Below the pieces are notes generated by a model that was given only the letters and a program-made list of their open reading frames with translations, was not told where the DNA came from and did no database searches. A stretch of 64,000 bases of DNA, from NCBI GenBank assembly GCA_001443495.1, contig LDXR01000009.1:58022-122021 (forward strand), read 5' to 3'. The translations under genes and the position numbers were made by a program. Below are positions 8,431 through 16,421 of the stretch, one piece after another (the first letter of the stretch is position 1; the number at the start of each line of letters is the position of its first letter). The DNA is from a candidate division NC10 bacterium CSP1-5 (lineage in GTDB: Bacteria > Methylomirabilota > Methylomirabilia > Methylomirabilales > CSP1-5).

Positions 8431-8805
8431 TTACTGACTCACCTCGGGTTCCACGTTAGGCGCAGAGGGAAGGGTGTCACCAGGGACGTCACCAATGAAG
8501 GTGAGCGACTCCTCCCCCTTCAGGTGGTGAGGGCTCACGGCCCAGTTTCCCCGACAGGTCAAGCTGAGCACCTCGTGTGTCGTCTTGGGGCCGACGAAAA
8601 GACTCGTGTAGATGCTGCTCAGGCCCCCGAGGACACAGAAGCTGGCCTTCACCGGGAAGTACACCACTGACCCAACCACGCTTCCCGTCCCAATGCCGAT
8701 CTGCTCGAGCGTACTCTCGTCCGGGCCGGTATCCGCCCACACGGGCACCACCAGCGCCACGAGGGCCAAACCGATCAGGATTGCCGCGATCCGTTTCTTC
8801 TTCAT
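8431..8805 (-). CDS. Small exported protein of unknown function
   Basis: This is a 124-residue protein with a clear Sec signal peptide: MKKKR, a hydrophobic core to about residue 22, and a likely cut after VWA. The mature part has a Gly/Ser-rich hydrophobic segment (GIGTGSVVGSVVYFPVKASF), two Cys residues (near 57 and 84) and a C-terminal block RGNWAVSPHHLKGEESLTFIG. From memory, similar short exported proteins with an xRGxYxVTPxHLRGExxLxFxG ending occur in several environmental bacteria, but no function is established. It is transcribed away from the XRE regulator gene, and both share one operator-like palindrome. The two Cys could form a disulfide. Confidence 0.7.
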   Translation of the reverse strand: MKKKRIAAILIGLALVALVVPVWADTGPDESTLEQIGIGTGSVVGSVVYFPVKASFCVLGGLSSIYTSLFVGPKTTHEVLSLTCRGNWAVSPHHLKGEESLTFIGDVPGDTLPSAPNVEPEVSQ

Positions 8806-8885
8806 CGATATCCCCCCTTTTCTCTCTTCCTGTTCCGTGCTTCCTTCTCGACCGCGTTCTCTGAAAAAGCATAATTATTTATGTC

Positions 8886-8914
8886 TATATATATGGGTAT
8901 AATACTTCTGTCAA
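8886..8914 (-). promoter_or_regulatory. Strong sigma-70 promoter of the small exported protein gene
   Basis: On the minus strand, a perfect -35 box TTGACA (8914-8909) and a -10 box TATATA (8891-8886) are separated by 17 bases. The predicted start is near 8879, giving a leader of about 73 bases. Confidence 0.75.
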
Positions 8915-8928
8915 GAAAAATTTGACAG
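8908..8928. promoter_or_regulatory. Palindromic operator covering both divergent -35 boxes
   Basis: CTGTCAA (8908-8914) and TTGACAG (8922-8928) form a perfect 7-bp inverted repeat with a 7-base AT-rich spacer. Each arm contains the -35 box of one of the two divergent promoters. This is the expected layout for a site bound by the dimeric helix-turn-helix protein encoded next to it, with repression of both genes. The identity of the binder is inference. Confidence 0.65.
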
Positions 8929-8950
8929 TCCCCCTTTTTTGCTCTAGACT
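8922..8950 (+). promoter_or_regulatory. Promoter of the XRE regulator gene
   Basis: A perfect -35 box TTGACA (8922-8927) and a -10-like box TAGACT (8945-8950) are separated by 17 bases. The start would fall at about 8957, only a few bases before the ATG at 8960, so the message would be nearly leaderless. Confidence 0.55.
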
Positions 8951-8959
8951 CCCGGAGCG

Positions 8960-9478
8960 ATGGCCCAGGAAAGGAAAGCCAAAGAGATCGGTCGCAGAAT
9001 CACCGGTATCCTCGAGGCCAAGGGGTGGCGAAAGACCGATCTCATACGCCGGTCAGGCCTCAAGCAGGCATCCGTCTACGAATGGCTCCGGGGTGAGGCC
9101 GAACCCAGGGGTGAGGCACTCAGCAAGATTGCCCAGGCCCTCGAGGTCTCGACCGACTATCTCCTGGGATCGGATCCCGTGTATAGCCGGTTGACCTACA
9201 GGCAGGTTGCGGCGAAGGAAAGCCTGCGCTTGTCCCTTCGAGCGCTTGACATTCGACCCGGGCATGCCGACTACCTCATGTACGAGGAGCTGGGATCCCT
9301 TGACGGAGCTCCCAAGTCGGTCACGGGGTGGCGCGACTTCATCACCCAGTTCTTGCCAAAGATCAGCGAGCACCTTCGCGCGGATTCTCCCCGGCAAGGA
9401 GGCGATCGGCCCCGCAAGGTGTTTCCGCTACAGCGGCCAGACACGCCTGCGGGAGGCAGAAAGAGGAGAGGATTGTGA
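8960..9478 (+). CDS. XRE/Cro-CI family transcriptional regulator
   Basis: An N-terminal helix-turn-helix of the Cro/CI type occupies residues 8-70, with the recognition part LIRRSGLKQASVYEWLRGEAEP and the typical ending ALEVSTDYLLG. Residues 75-172 form no domain I recognise and end in a basic tail. It is divergent from the small exported protein gene. The intergenic palindrome CTGTCAA-N7-TTGACAG overlaps both -35 boxes, so autoregulation and control of the exported protein are likely. The ATG at 8960 follows GGAG closely. It converges on apt with 37 bases between. Confidence 0.85.
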   Translation: MAQERKAKEIGRRITGILEAKGWRKTDLIRRSGLKQASVYEWLRGEAEPRGEALSKIAQALEVSTDYLLGSDPVYSRLTYRQVAAKESLRLSLRALDIRPGHADYLMYEELGSLDGAPKSVTGWRDFITQFLPKISEHLRADSPRQGGDRPRKVFPLQRPDTPAGGRKRRGL

Positions 9479-9515
9479 GGCAGACATACGGGATCTGTAA
9501 GAAAGAAAGCGAAGC

Positions 9516-10046
9516 CTAGTACTGAATGAGGGAAAAGACGGGATAATCGGCGAGCTTCTCTCGCCCTTTGAGAAAGGTCAGTTCCACCAGGAAGGCAATC
9601 TCCACAATTTCCCCGCCGAGCTTGTTCACCAGATCGACAGCCGCCCCAACAGTCCCCCCTGTGGCGAGGACGTCGTCGGCAATAAGGACCCGCGTGCCTG
9701 GCTCAAGGGCATCCTCGTGGATCTCCAGCGTATCTGTCCCGTACTCCGACTGATAGACCGCCCGATAGGTTCGAAACGGGAGCTTCCCCGCCTTTCGGAT
9801 CAGCACATGTCCGGCGCCGAGCTTGTAAGCCAAGGCAGAGCCAATGATAAACCCCCGGGCTTCTACACCGACGACCACTTGAATCCCCCGGTCCCGGTAC
9901 CGATCACCTAACAAGTCAAGGGCCGCTCGAAAGGTCTGGCTGTCGGCCAGGAGAGGCGTGATGTCCTTGAAGACGACACCCGGTTTCGGAAAATCGGGAA
10001 TATCCCGAATTTTTCCTTTGAGAATGTCGATCATCGCCTCGGCCAT
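9516..10046 (-). CDS. apt: Adenine phosphoribosyltransferase
   Basis: This enzyme makes AMP from adenine and PRPP for purine salvage in the cytosol. The PRPP-binding signature [13 protein letters not shown] is intact, and the protein has the family start [19 protein letters not shown] and the VGVEARGF block. The chosen ATG at 10046 gives 176 residues, the usual length, and follows AAGGGGAGAGG. A longer frame to 10067 would overlap acyP. It is the last gene of the unit SPOR-ihf-merR-tRNA-surE-pcm-tRNA-acyP-apt. Confidence 0.95.
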   Translation of the reverse strand: MAEAMIDILKGKIRDIPDFPKPGVVFKDITPLLADSQTFRAALDLLGDRYRDRGIQVVVGVEARGFIIGSALAYKLGAGHVLIRKAGKLPFRTYRAVYQSEYGTDTLEIHEDALEPGTRVLIADDVLATGGTVGAAVDLVNKLGGEIVEIAFLVELTFLKGREKLADYPVFSLIQY

Positions 10047-10056
10047 CCTCTCCCCT

Positions 10057-10347
10057 TTACCGCCCAAAGCGAACGCTGAAACTCATGAACCGTCCCGTAT
10101 AGGGCCCCCAGGACTCCTCCACCCTCTCCACGCGGGCGCCGGACGGCCCCTGCTTCAGCTGCTCCAAGAGCTGTTCGAGGGTGCTTCGCTCGCCCTCGGC
10201 CATCACCTCGACGCTCCCGTCCGACCGATTCATGACATAGCCGGCAAGCCCGATCTCCTCAGCCACACGTTCGGTAAAGTACCGGAACCCCACCCCCTGG
10301 ACCCTTCCGATGACCCGAGCGGTCAGCGATGCCTTTTCCGGGACCAT
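10057..10347 (-). CDS. acyP: Acylphosphatase
   Basis: This small enzyme hydrolyses carboxyl-phosphate bonds. Catalytic Arg and Asn are seen in [11 protein letters not shown] and [12 protein letters not shown]. The chosen ATG at 10347 gives 96 residues, the normal size. The frame is open further upstream to 10437, but the extra 30 residues are not family-like. AAGGA lies a few bases before the ATG. The gene ends 10 bases before the apt start and lies 135 bases downstream of tRNA-Pro(CGG). Confidence 0.92.
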   Translation of the reverse strand: MVPEKASLTARVIGRVQGVGFRYFTERVAEEIGLAGYVMNRSDGSVEVMAEGERSTLEQLLEQLKQGPSGARVERVEESWGPYTGRFMSFSVRFGR

Positions 10348-10482
10348 CGCGTCCTTGCCCCCCGCCCGATGAAACTGCTCACCGCATGGGACCGAACCCG
10401 ATTCTTCATCCAGAGTCCCATCATGGCGCGAGCACACGATGCGGTGAAGGGGAGAAACGGAAAGATAATCGAGACAGGTGAT

Positions 10483-10560
<78 letters not shown>

Positions 10561-10580
10561 CATGGAATACTACCCTTTCC

Positions 10581-11318
10581 TCACTCCCCCTGCCAGCCGT
10601 GTTCACCCACCAACCTGACGAAGACGCAACCGACCAGCTCCTCCTGGTCCACCCCATCCTCTTTTCTCAAGACCCTGCGCAGAGTCTGGGCATGGGGAGA
10701 TCCCACCGGAATCACCAATCGTCCGCCCACCTGAAGCTGCTCTACGAGGGGAGGCGGCACGCAAGGGGCGCCTGCCGTGACCACGATCGCCTCAAAGGGG
10801 GCCACCTCAGGCCACCCCATGCTTCCGTCGCCAACGCGTATGGTCACGTTATCGTATCCGAGGCGTCTCAGGGTCCCTTGTGCGCGATCAGCAAGGGCGG
10901 GAATGCGCTCGATCGAATAGACCTGACCAGCCAACTCCGCCAACACAGCGGCCTGGTATCCTGATCCAGTGCCGATCTCTAGGACCCGTTCGCCTCCCTG
11001 AAGGGAGAGGGCAGCGGTCATCACCGCGACCATGTATGGCTGCGAGATTGTCTGCCCCTCTCCGATCGGCAAGGGGGCGTCTTCGTACGCTCGCCCGGCG
11101 AGGACAGGATCAACGAACAGGTGTCGTGGAACCTTGCGCATCGCCTCGAGGACCCGAACATCAGCAATCCCTCGCCGCTCCACCTGCTCTTTGACCATCC
11201 GTGCCTGGGCGGTGGCATAATCACCGGCTGCTGCCCCCCACCCATTCCCTCCCCCATTGGAACAACACCGTTCAGTGTGCAAGTGTACCACGCTCCGCGG
11301 CATGAGGGGTCTCGTCAT
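10581..11318 (-). CDS. pcm: Protein-L-isoaspartate O-methyltransferase
   Basis: This enzyme methylates isoaspartyl residues with S-adenosylmethionine to start repair of aged proteins. Seen: the SAM motif VLEIGTGSGYQAAVLAEL, the pre-motif MVKEQVERRGI and the substrate block DAPLPIGEGQTISQPYMVA. The ATG at 11318 overlaps the surE stop as ATGA, which indicates translational coupling and decides this start. A frame to 11336 exists. About 30 N-terminal residues before the conserved core are extra, so a later start is possible. surE-pcm is a classic gene pair. Confidence 0.93.
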   Translation of the reverse strand: MTRPLMPRSVVHLHTERCCSNGGGNGWGAAAGDYATAQARMVKEQVERRGIADVRVLEAMRKVPRHLFVDPVLAGRAYEDAPLPIGEGQTISQPYMVAVMTAALSLQGGERVLEIGTGSGYQAAVLAELAGQVYSIERIPALADRAQGTLRRLGYDNVTIRVGDGSMGWPEVAPFEAIVVTAGAPCVPPPLVEQLQVGGRLVIPVGSPHAQTLRRVLRKEDGVDQEELVGCVFVRLVGEHGWQGE

Positions 11319-12067
11319 GCCAAGAGAGTCTCCCACCCCTTGAGAGCCTCCGCTGCCGCGTAGTTGGTCAGATCGAGATGGAGCGGGGTGATCGAGATCT
11401 TCCCCTCCATCACCGCCTCGTAATCGGTCCCGCCCAAAAGCTCCCAGGTAGGTTCCCCTCCTCCAATCCAGTAATACGTTTTTCCCCGAGGATCCATCTT
11501 CTCCACGATGAGCTCATTATAGCTCCGCTTGCCTTGGCGGGTGACCGCCACTCCCCTCACCTCCCCGGCCGGGACATTGACGTTGAGCAGGGTGTCCCGC
11601 GGCAGCCCCCGCTCCAGCACCGCCAGGGCCAGGCGCACCGCAAAGGCGGCCGCCGTCGCCAGGCCGTGCTGCGAAGGCTCGACCGCTGAAATGGCGATGG
11701 CAGGGATGCCCAAGAGGGTTCCCTCCACGGCGGCCGAGACGGTCCCGGAGTAGGTGATGTCATCGCCCAGATTTGCTCCCAGATTGATCCCCGAGACGAC
11801 CAGTCGTGGCCTTTCCTTGAGCACCCCCATGACCCCGAGCGTGACACAATCGGTCGGGGTGCCATCCACCACGTACCAGCGGGGAGCGATCTCCGTGGCC
11901 CGGAGGGGCTTGTGGAGAGTGAGTGAGTGTCCAGCGGCACTCCGCTCGCGGTCGGGAGCGATGATAGACAGCTCTCCAACCTCTTCCAAGGCCCCGGCTA
12001 ACGCCTTGAGCCCAGGGGAGTGGATGCCGTCATCATTGGTGACCAAGATCGTCGGTCGCTTTGACAT
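11315..12067 (-). CDS. surE: 5'/3'-nucleotidase SurE
   Basis: This is a divalent-metal-dependent nucleotidase and polyphosphatase linked to stress survival. The metal-binding motif TNDDGIHSPGL begins at residue 10, with Asp12 and Asp13, and the GINLGANLGDD(I)TYSGTVSAA block is intact. The 250-residue length is normal. The open frame runs to 12187, but that would read into tRNA-Pro(GGG), so the ATG at 12067 is used. It overlaps pcm by 4 bases. Confidence 0.95.
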   Translation of the reverse strand: MSKRPTILVTNDDGIHSPGLKALAGALEEVGELSIIAPDRERSAAGHSLTLHKPLRATEIAPRWYVVDGTPTDCVTLGVMGVLKERPRLVVSGINLGANLGDDITYSGTVSAAVEGTLLGIPAIAISAVEPSQHGLATAAAFAVRLALAVLERGLPRDTLLNVNVPAGEVRGVAVTRQGKRSYNELIVEKMDPRGKTYYWIGGGEPTWELLGGTDYEAVMEGKISITPLHLDLTNYAAAEALKGWETLLA

Positions 12068-12142
12068 GCCCCTGCTAGAGACCGGAGGCGGGAATGCCGC
12101 GGACGGCTCGGGGACCGCTCGGACGAGCATATGAATGAGTGC

Positions 12143-12219
12143 TGGTCGGGGCGCGGGGATTTGAACCCCGGACCACTGGCCCCCCATGCCAGTGCGCTAC
12201 CAGGCTGCGCTACGCCCCG
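12143..12219 (-). tRNA. tRNA-Pro (anticodon GGG)
   Basis: A 77-base cloverleaf with encoded CCA and acceptor stem CGGGGCG/CGCCCCG. The anticodon stem CTGGC/GCCAG holds the loop ATGGGGG, giving anticodon GGG. It lies between the MerR-type gene and surE, 15 bases after the former's stop, with no separate promoter visible, so it is probably processed from a longer transcript. Confidence 0.96.
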
Positions 12220-12233
12220 ATCCCGAGGCTGAG

Positions 12234-12626
12234 CTACGATCGATCGAGGAGTATGCCAATGGCCTCGAGCCCTTCCCGGATCCGCTGGACTTGCTGAAGG
12301 AGATCAGTCGGCTCTGTCTCGTCCTGGAGCTGCCGCCTCGCCCCAGCAATGGTGTATCGCTTGTCATACAAGAGCTCCTTGATCTTTAAGATGATTTCGA
12401 TATCCCGCTTCCGGTAGAGGCGTTGGCCGGTGCCACTCTTTTTTGGCTGGAGCGGGGGGAATTCCGATTCCCAATACCGCAGGATATACGGCTGGATTTT
12501 GGTGAGACGCGCCACCTCGCCGATGCGAAAATACAGCTTGTCCGGAATCGGCTCCCTCCGGCGCGAGTCACCCCGCCTCGTTTCCCGCCGGGACGTTGAC
12601 ACGTGCCTCCGCGACTGATTCGCCAC
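12234..12626 (-). CDS. MerR-family transcriptional regulator
   Basis: The winged-helix MerR domain spans residues ~30-100: YFRIGEVARLTKIQPYILRYWESEF followed by the wing segment PKKSGTGQRLYRKRDIEII. The C-terminus is short and has no Cys pattern for metal sensing. MerR-like genes of this kind sit directly after an ihfA-type gene in many deltaproteobacteria-like genomes, as here (9-18 bases downstream). GGAGG abuts the ATG at 12635 with no spacing but is 9 bases before a GTG at 12626, so 12626 is preferred. The N-terminal 27 residues are Arg-rich and poorly conserved. Its target is unknown. Confidence 0.85.
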   Translation of the reverse strand: MANQSRRHVSTSRRETRRGDSRRREPIPDKLYFRIGEVARLTKIQPYILRYWESEFPPLQPKKSGTGQRLYRKRDIEIILKIKELLYDKRYTIAGARRQLQDETEPTDLLQQVQRIREGLEAIGILLDRS

Positions 12627-12644
12627 GCCTGGCATCCTCCAGAA

Positions 12645-12923
12645 CTACGCCTGGGAGTTAACTGCCTGTTGAAGTGCCTTCCCGGGTTTGAATTTGAGGA
12701 CCTTGCGCGCCGCGATGATAATCTCCGACCCGGTCTGCGGATTTCTCCCTTTTCTGGCCCGCTTCGCCCGCACCTGAAAGGACCCAAATCCCACCAACTG
12801 AATCTTCTCACCCTTGGTCATGGCCTCTTTCAGGGCCTCAAATGTCGCTTCGACCGCCTCCATTGCCTGTTTTTTCGTCAACCCCTTTTCTGCTACCAGC
12901 GCTGCCAGGTCTGCCTTGGTCAT
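12645..12923 (-). CDS. HU/IHF-family DNA-bending protein (IHF-alpha/HU-like)
   Basis: This 92-residue nucleoid protein has the conserved core VGFGSFQVR, the arm-tip motif GRNPQTG and the ending KVLKFKPGKALQQAVN. It resembles HU or IHF-alpha, and the second subunit type may be the relative at 3683-3964. It is located after the SPOR gene and before the MerR gene on the same strand. The ATG follows AAGGGAGG at good distance. Confidence 0.93.
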   Translation of the reverse strand: MTKADLAALVAEKGLTKKQAMEAVEATFEALKEAMTKGEKIQLVGFGSFQVRAKRARKGRNPQTGSEIIIAARKVLKFKPGKALQQAVNSQA

Positions 12924-13001
12924 GCCGCCACCTCCCTTCTTCTTCCCCGGCCTGAGGAGACACCATGCACCTCCCCCGCCAGACGCTCACGGGAAGAAAA
13001 T

Positions 13002-13964
13002 TCAGCGTTTGATAATGACGGGTGTGAACCCCTGTTTCTTGAGGGCCTCGAGGGTCTTGAGCGCCTCCGCGCGATCTGCGTATTCGCCGACCCAAACCTG
13101 GTGCACCGGGGTGGAGGCAGGCTGGGAAACGATCCTAGCCGTGTGGTTTTTCTTCTCCAGATTGCGAGCGAGGTCGATGGCGTCGTCCAGGCGGACGGAT
13201 GATCCCACCTCGAGACGGAACTTCCCGTTCGCGCCCTGGACCACATTCGACGGAAACCCGTCCACGTTCAGTTGCCGTGCGGCCTGCTCCGCCTCCTCGC
13301 GGCTGTTGAATTCCCCGCTGTAGACTCGATGGCGGGTGACGCGGGCTGTGGTCTTTTGCACAACCGCACTGTACCCGAGCTTCTTGAGCCGCTCCAGAAG
13401 GGACCGGGCGTTCTGCTCGACGACCAGGGAAGCGACCTGGACACTGTAGCGCGCCTCTCCCTTTTCCTTCGGCTCCGTCGCCTTGGCCAACGACTTCGGG
13501 GCGGGTTTCTCTGCGACCGTCGGGGCGGGTGGCGGCTGGGGAGCCGCCTTGTCGACCCTCGTTGGCGCTGGGCGTTCGGATGGAGTCTCCGGCGGTTTCG
13601 TCACCCCCGGCACCGCTTCCCTCGGGGTTTCCGCCTTGGGTGACACCTCTGGCTCTCGCCTCTCGGTCTCGGGTGGTTTCAAGGGGATTGGCGGCTTCAC
13701 CGGCACCTGACTCACTTGTGGAGGTTTCGTTGGAGTCGGGGGCGGGGGCGGCGGTGCACTCTTGCCACCAGGGGAAAGGGAAATCGGCAGGGGCAGTGGG
13801 ATGTCGCCAAAGTACGTGGTGTACACATAGAGGCCCCCGGCGATAACAACGCCGACAAGACCTATGATGAGCAACCGCCTGGCCTGTGGACTCAAGCTCC
13901 CGGTGGATCCCCTCTCTGGGTCTAAGGGTTCAAATGACCTTTTCAGAAAATTATATCTTTTCAT
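13002..13964 (-). CDS. SPOR-domain membrane protein
   Basis: The protein has a cytoplasmic N-terminus, one membrane segment (about residues 30-50), a long Pro/Lys/Glu-rich linker (about 65-165) and two C-terminal SPOR repeats (about 170-243 and 245-318; YSVQVASLVVEQNARSLLERL and FRLEVGSSV). SPOR domains bind denuded septal peptidoglycan, so a role at the division site or in envelope maintenance is likely. Pro-rich linkers of this kind span the periplasm. The ATG at 13964, with AAGGAG 5 bases before it, is preferred over a GTG two codons upstream. A perfect-consensus promoter lies just upstream. Confidence 0.85.
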   Translation of the reverse strand: MKRYNFLKRSFEPLDPERGSTGSLSPQARRLLIIGLVGVVIAGGLYVYTTYFGDIPLPLPISLSPGGKSAPPPPPPTPTKPPQVSQVPVKPPIPLKPPETERREPEVSPKAETPREAVPGVTKPPETPSERPAPTRVDKAAPQPPPAPTVAEKPAPKSLAKATEPKEKGEARYSVQVASLVVEQNARSLLERLKKLGYSAVVQKTTARVTRHRVYSGEFNSREEAEQAARQLNVDGFPSNVVQGANGKFRLEVGSSVRLDDAIDLARNLEKKNHTARIVSQPASTPVHQVWVGEYADRAEALKTLEALKKQGFTPVIIKR

Positions 13965-14000
13965 AGACACTCCTTGAAGAAACCGTGCGCAACCTTGCGT

Positions 14001-14029
14001 ATTATAGTGATCAAAGGGTCATGTGTCAA
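14001..14029 (-). promoter_or_regulatory. Perfect-consensus sigma-70 promoter
   Basis: On the minus strand, TTGACA (14029-14024) and TATAAT (14006-14001) are separated by exactly 17 bases. Both hexamers and the spacer are ideal. It lies 37 bases before the SPOR gene and probably drives the whole downstream unit through apt. Confidence 0.88.
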
Positions 14030-14100
14030 ACCTTTTTTTTCGGCGTCTTTGCCTCGTATGAGCGGACGGCGCCCAGGAAAACGCCGGACCCATCGCAGGC

Positions 14101-15417
14101 TTACGGAATCTTTGCTTTAAGGTAATGGCTATAACCCTCAGTGATCACGGCAGAGACCGTATCTCCCGGGACAAGCGACTCTTGCGGGAAGTGGACCAGT
14201 TGGTTTCTCCGGGTGCGACCAGTCGCAACGCTGTGCATCTTCGGGTTCGGCCCCCCCTCGATCAAGACCTCCTCGATCTTGCCCACCCGCTCGCGATTCT
14301 TCTCCAGCGCGATCTCGTCCTGAAGCTGGAGGACGGTATGAATCCGTTCTGTCTTCGCTTCCCCTGAGACCTGATCGGGATACGTGGTGGCCGGCGTGAG
14401 CGGCCGGACGGAGTATTTGAAGGCGAAGATGCTATCGTACCGCACCTGACGCAGGAGGCTCAGGGTTTCCTGAAAATCCTCTTCACTCTCTCCGGGAAAG
14501 CCCACGATGAGATCGGTGCTCAACGCGATGTCGGGCACCGTCTGTCTGAGCATCGCGACCTTTTCGAGGTATTGCTGCCGGGTATAGAGGCGACGCATGC
14601 GCGCCAGGACCCGATCGGACCCGGCCTGCACGGGAAGATGCAGATGCTCGCAGACACTCCTCAGGCGGGCCATCACCTCGATGAGGTCCGGGGTCAGGTC
14701 TCTCGGATGCGAGCTCGTGAAGCGCACTCGCATGTTCCTCCCCACCAGGGCATCGATGGCCCGCAGGAGATCGGAGAAGCGCGTGCGGGGTTTGAGATTC
14801 TTGCCGTACGCATTGACAGTCTGCCCCAGCAAAGTGAGCTCCTTGTAGCCCTGCTTCAGCAACTCCTCGACCTCGGCCAAGATGTCTTCGGGAGGGCGGC
14901 TCCGCTCTGGTCCTCGGGTATAGGGCACGACGCAGAAGGTGCACAGGTAATTGCACCCCTCCATGATGCTGACCCAGGCCTTGAAGGGGCTCTCGCGGCG
15001 AGGTCGCGGTGAGCGGATATAGAGGGGGAGCGGCTCCTGGGGTCGGGGGAGGACCGGGGGAGCCGGGGCGCCTCTGAGCATCTCCGGGATGCGATAGATC
15101 ATTGCCCCGGGCCCGGCCAGCAGGTCGAGGTAGGGAAAGCGATCCTTGAGGCGAACCCCCTCCCGCTGGGCCAGGCATCCACACAGGCCGATCTTCATTC
15201 GAGGGTTCTGGATCTTGAGCTTTTGGAAGGTCCCGAGGAGACTATAGACCTTCTGTTCGGCTTTTTCGCGGATGCTACACGTATTGATGAGGATCAGGTC
15301 CGCTTCCTCTGCCGTCTCTGTCAGCTCGAAGCCTTCCTGGGCCAGGACGCCGGCGATCTTCTCTGAATCCGCTTCGTTAGCCTGACAGCCGAAGGTAATC
15401 AGCTTGAGCTTGGCCAT
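14101..15417 (-). CDS. miaB: tRNA-2-methylthio-N6-dimethylallyladenosine synthase
   Basis: This is a radical-SAM methylthiotransferase that modifies A37 of tRNAs reading UNN codons. Seen: the N-terminal UPF0004 domain with Cys in FGCQAN, NTCSIREKAE and LCGCLAQREG (auxiliary iron-sulfur cluster), the radical-SAM motif CNYLCTFC, and the C-terminal TRAM domain from about residue 370. At 438 residues it is of normal length. The ATG at 15417, after AAGGTGG, is preferred over the longer frame to 15465. It is the last gene downstream of the dpp transporter genes, 32 bases after dppF. Confidence 0.95.
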   Translation of the reverse strand: MAKLKLITFGCQANEADSEKIAGVLAQEGFELTETAEEADLILINTCSIREKAEQKVYSLLGTFQKLKIQNPRMKIGLCGCLAQREGVRLKDRFPYLDLLAGPGAMIYRIPEMLRGAPAPPVLPRPQEPLPLYIRSPRPRRESPFKAWVSIMEGCNYLCTFCVVPYTRGPERSRPPEDILAEVEELLKQGYKELTLLGQTVNAYGKNLKPRTRFSDLLRAIDALVGRNMRVRFTSSHPRDLTPDLIEVMARLRSVCEHLHLPVQAGSDRVLARMRRLYTRQQYLEKVAMLRQTVPDIALSTDLIVGFPGESEEDFQETLSLLRQVRYDSIFAFKYSVRPLTPATTYPDQVSGEAKTERIHTVLQLQDEIALEKNRERVGKIEEVLIEGGPNPKMHSVATGRTRRNQLVHFPQESLVPGDTVSAVITEGYSHYLKAKIP

Positions 15418-15449
15418 CCATCCACCTTCTGCGTCGCGGGCGCGTTCAG

Positions 15450-16412
15450 TCAGTACAGGTGGCAACTCACCCAGTGCCCGGGGGAGACCTCGCGAAGGAC
15501 CGGGGCCTCCGTGTCACACGGATCAAAGCGCTTGGGACAACGTGGGTGGAACCGGCAACCGGCCGGGACCTGGATGGGACTGGGCGGGTCTCCCTCGAGG
15601 ATGATCCGTTGCCGTTTGGTCTTGGGGTCGGTCACCGGGATCGCGGACAGGAGGGCCTGCGTATAGGGATGGAGAGGATTCCGGTACAGCTCATCGCTTT
15701 CCGCCAGCTCCACGATCTGCCCGAGGTACATGACCGCGACGCGATCGCTGATGTGCTTCACCACCCTGAGGTCGTGGGCAATGAACAGGTAGGTGAGCCC
15801 CAGCTGCCTTTGGAGATCCTCAAAGAGGTTGATCACCTGCGCTTGGATCGAGACATCCAGGGCGGAGACCGGTTCGTCTGCGATTAAGAGCTCCGGGCCC
15901 ACCGCGAGCGCCCGGGCAATGCCGATCCGCTGCCGCTGCCCGCCGCTGAACTCGTGGGGGTAGCGACCCATATGTTCGCGCCCCAGTCCCACCATCTCCA
16001 GGAGCTCTGCCACTCGATCGGTCTTCTCCTTTCCCCGCGCCAGCCGGTGGATGACCAACCCTTCGCCCACGATCTCCTTCACCGACATGCGGGGGTCCAG
16101 CGAGGAATAGGGATCCTGGAATACAATCTGCATCTTGCGCCGGAGCTGGTGCATCTCCTTCCTGTTCGCCTTGAAGACGGGAGTCTTGCCGAAATGGACC
16201 TCCCCGGCGGTCGGCTCCAAGAGCCTGAGGACGAGGCGCGCCGTGGTCGATTTGCCGCACCCCGACTCCCCCACCAGTCCCAGGGTCTCTCCCCGACCGA
16301 TGGCAAAGCTCACGCCATCCACCGCCCGAACGTCGGCCCGCTCCCCGAACCAGAGCCCCTTCTTGACGGGGAAGTATTTCTTGAGATCTTTCACCACAAG
16401 AAGGGGTTCCAT
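15450..16412 (-). CDS. dppF: Peptide ABC transporter ATP-binding protein (DppF/OppF type)
   Basis: This is one of two ATPases of an oligopeptide/dipeptide importer, on the cytoplasmic face of the inner membrane. Seen: Walker [11 protein letters not shown], signature [14 protein letters not shown], Walker [13 protein letters not shown], and the family-specific C-terminal extension with [15 protein letters not shown], whose Cys residues bind an iron-sulfur cluster in some relatives. It lies 9 bases downstream of dppD in a BCDF operon. Confidence 0.93.
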   Translation of the reverse strand: MEPLLVVKDLKKYFPVKKGLWFGERADVRAVDGVSFAIGRGETLGLVGESGCGKSTTARLVLRLLEPTAGEVHFGKTPVFKANRKEMHQLRRKMQIVFQDPYSSLDPRMSVKEIVGEGLVIHRLARGKEKTDRVAELLEMVGLGREHMGRYPHEFSGGQRQRIGIARALAVGPELLIADEPVSALDVSIQAQVINLFEDLQRQLGLTYLFIAHDLRVVKHISDRVAVMYLGQIVELAESDELYRNPLHPYTQALLSAIPVTDPKTKRQRIILEGDPPSPIQVPAGCRFHPRCPKRFDPCDTEAPVLREVSPGHWVSCHLY

Positions 16413-16421
16413 GGTTCGCTG

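Noticed and set aside
12068-12187. N-terminal extension of surE to 12187
   Set aside because: It would translate through tRNA-Pro(GGG), and the extension is not family-like.
13300-13960. Repeats in the SPOR protein linker as a CRISPR-like or tandem DNA repeat
   Set aside because: The repetition is low-complexity Pro/Lys coding sequence with no regular spacing.
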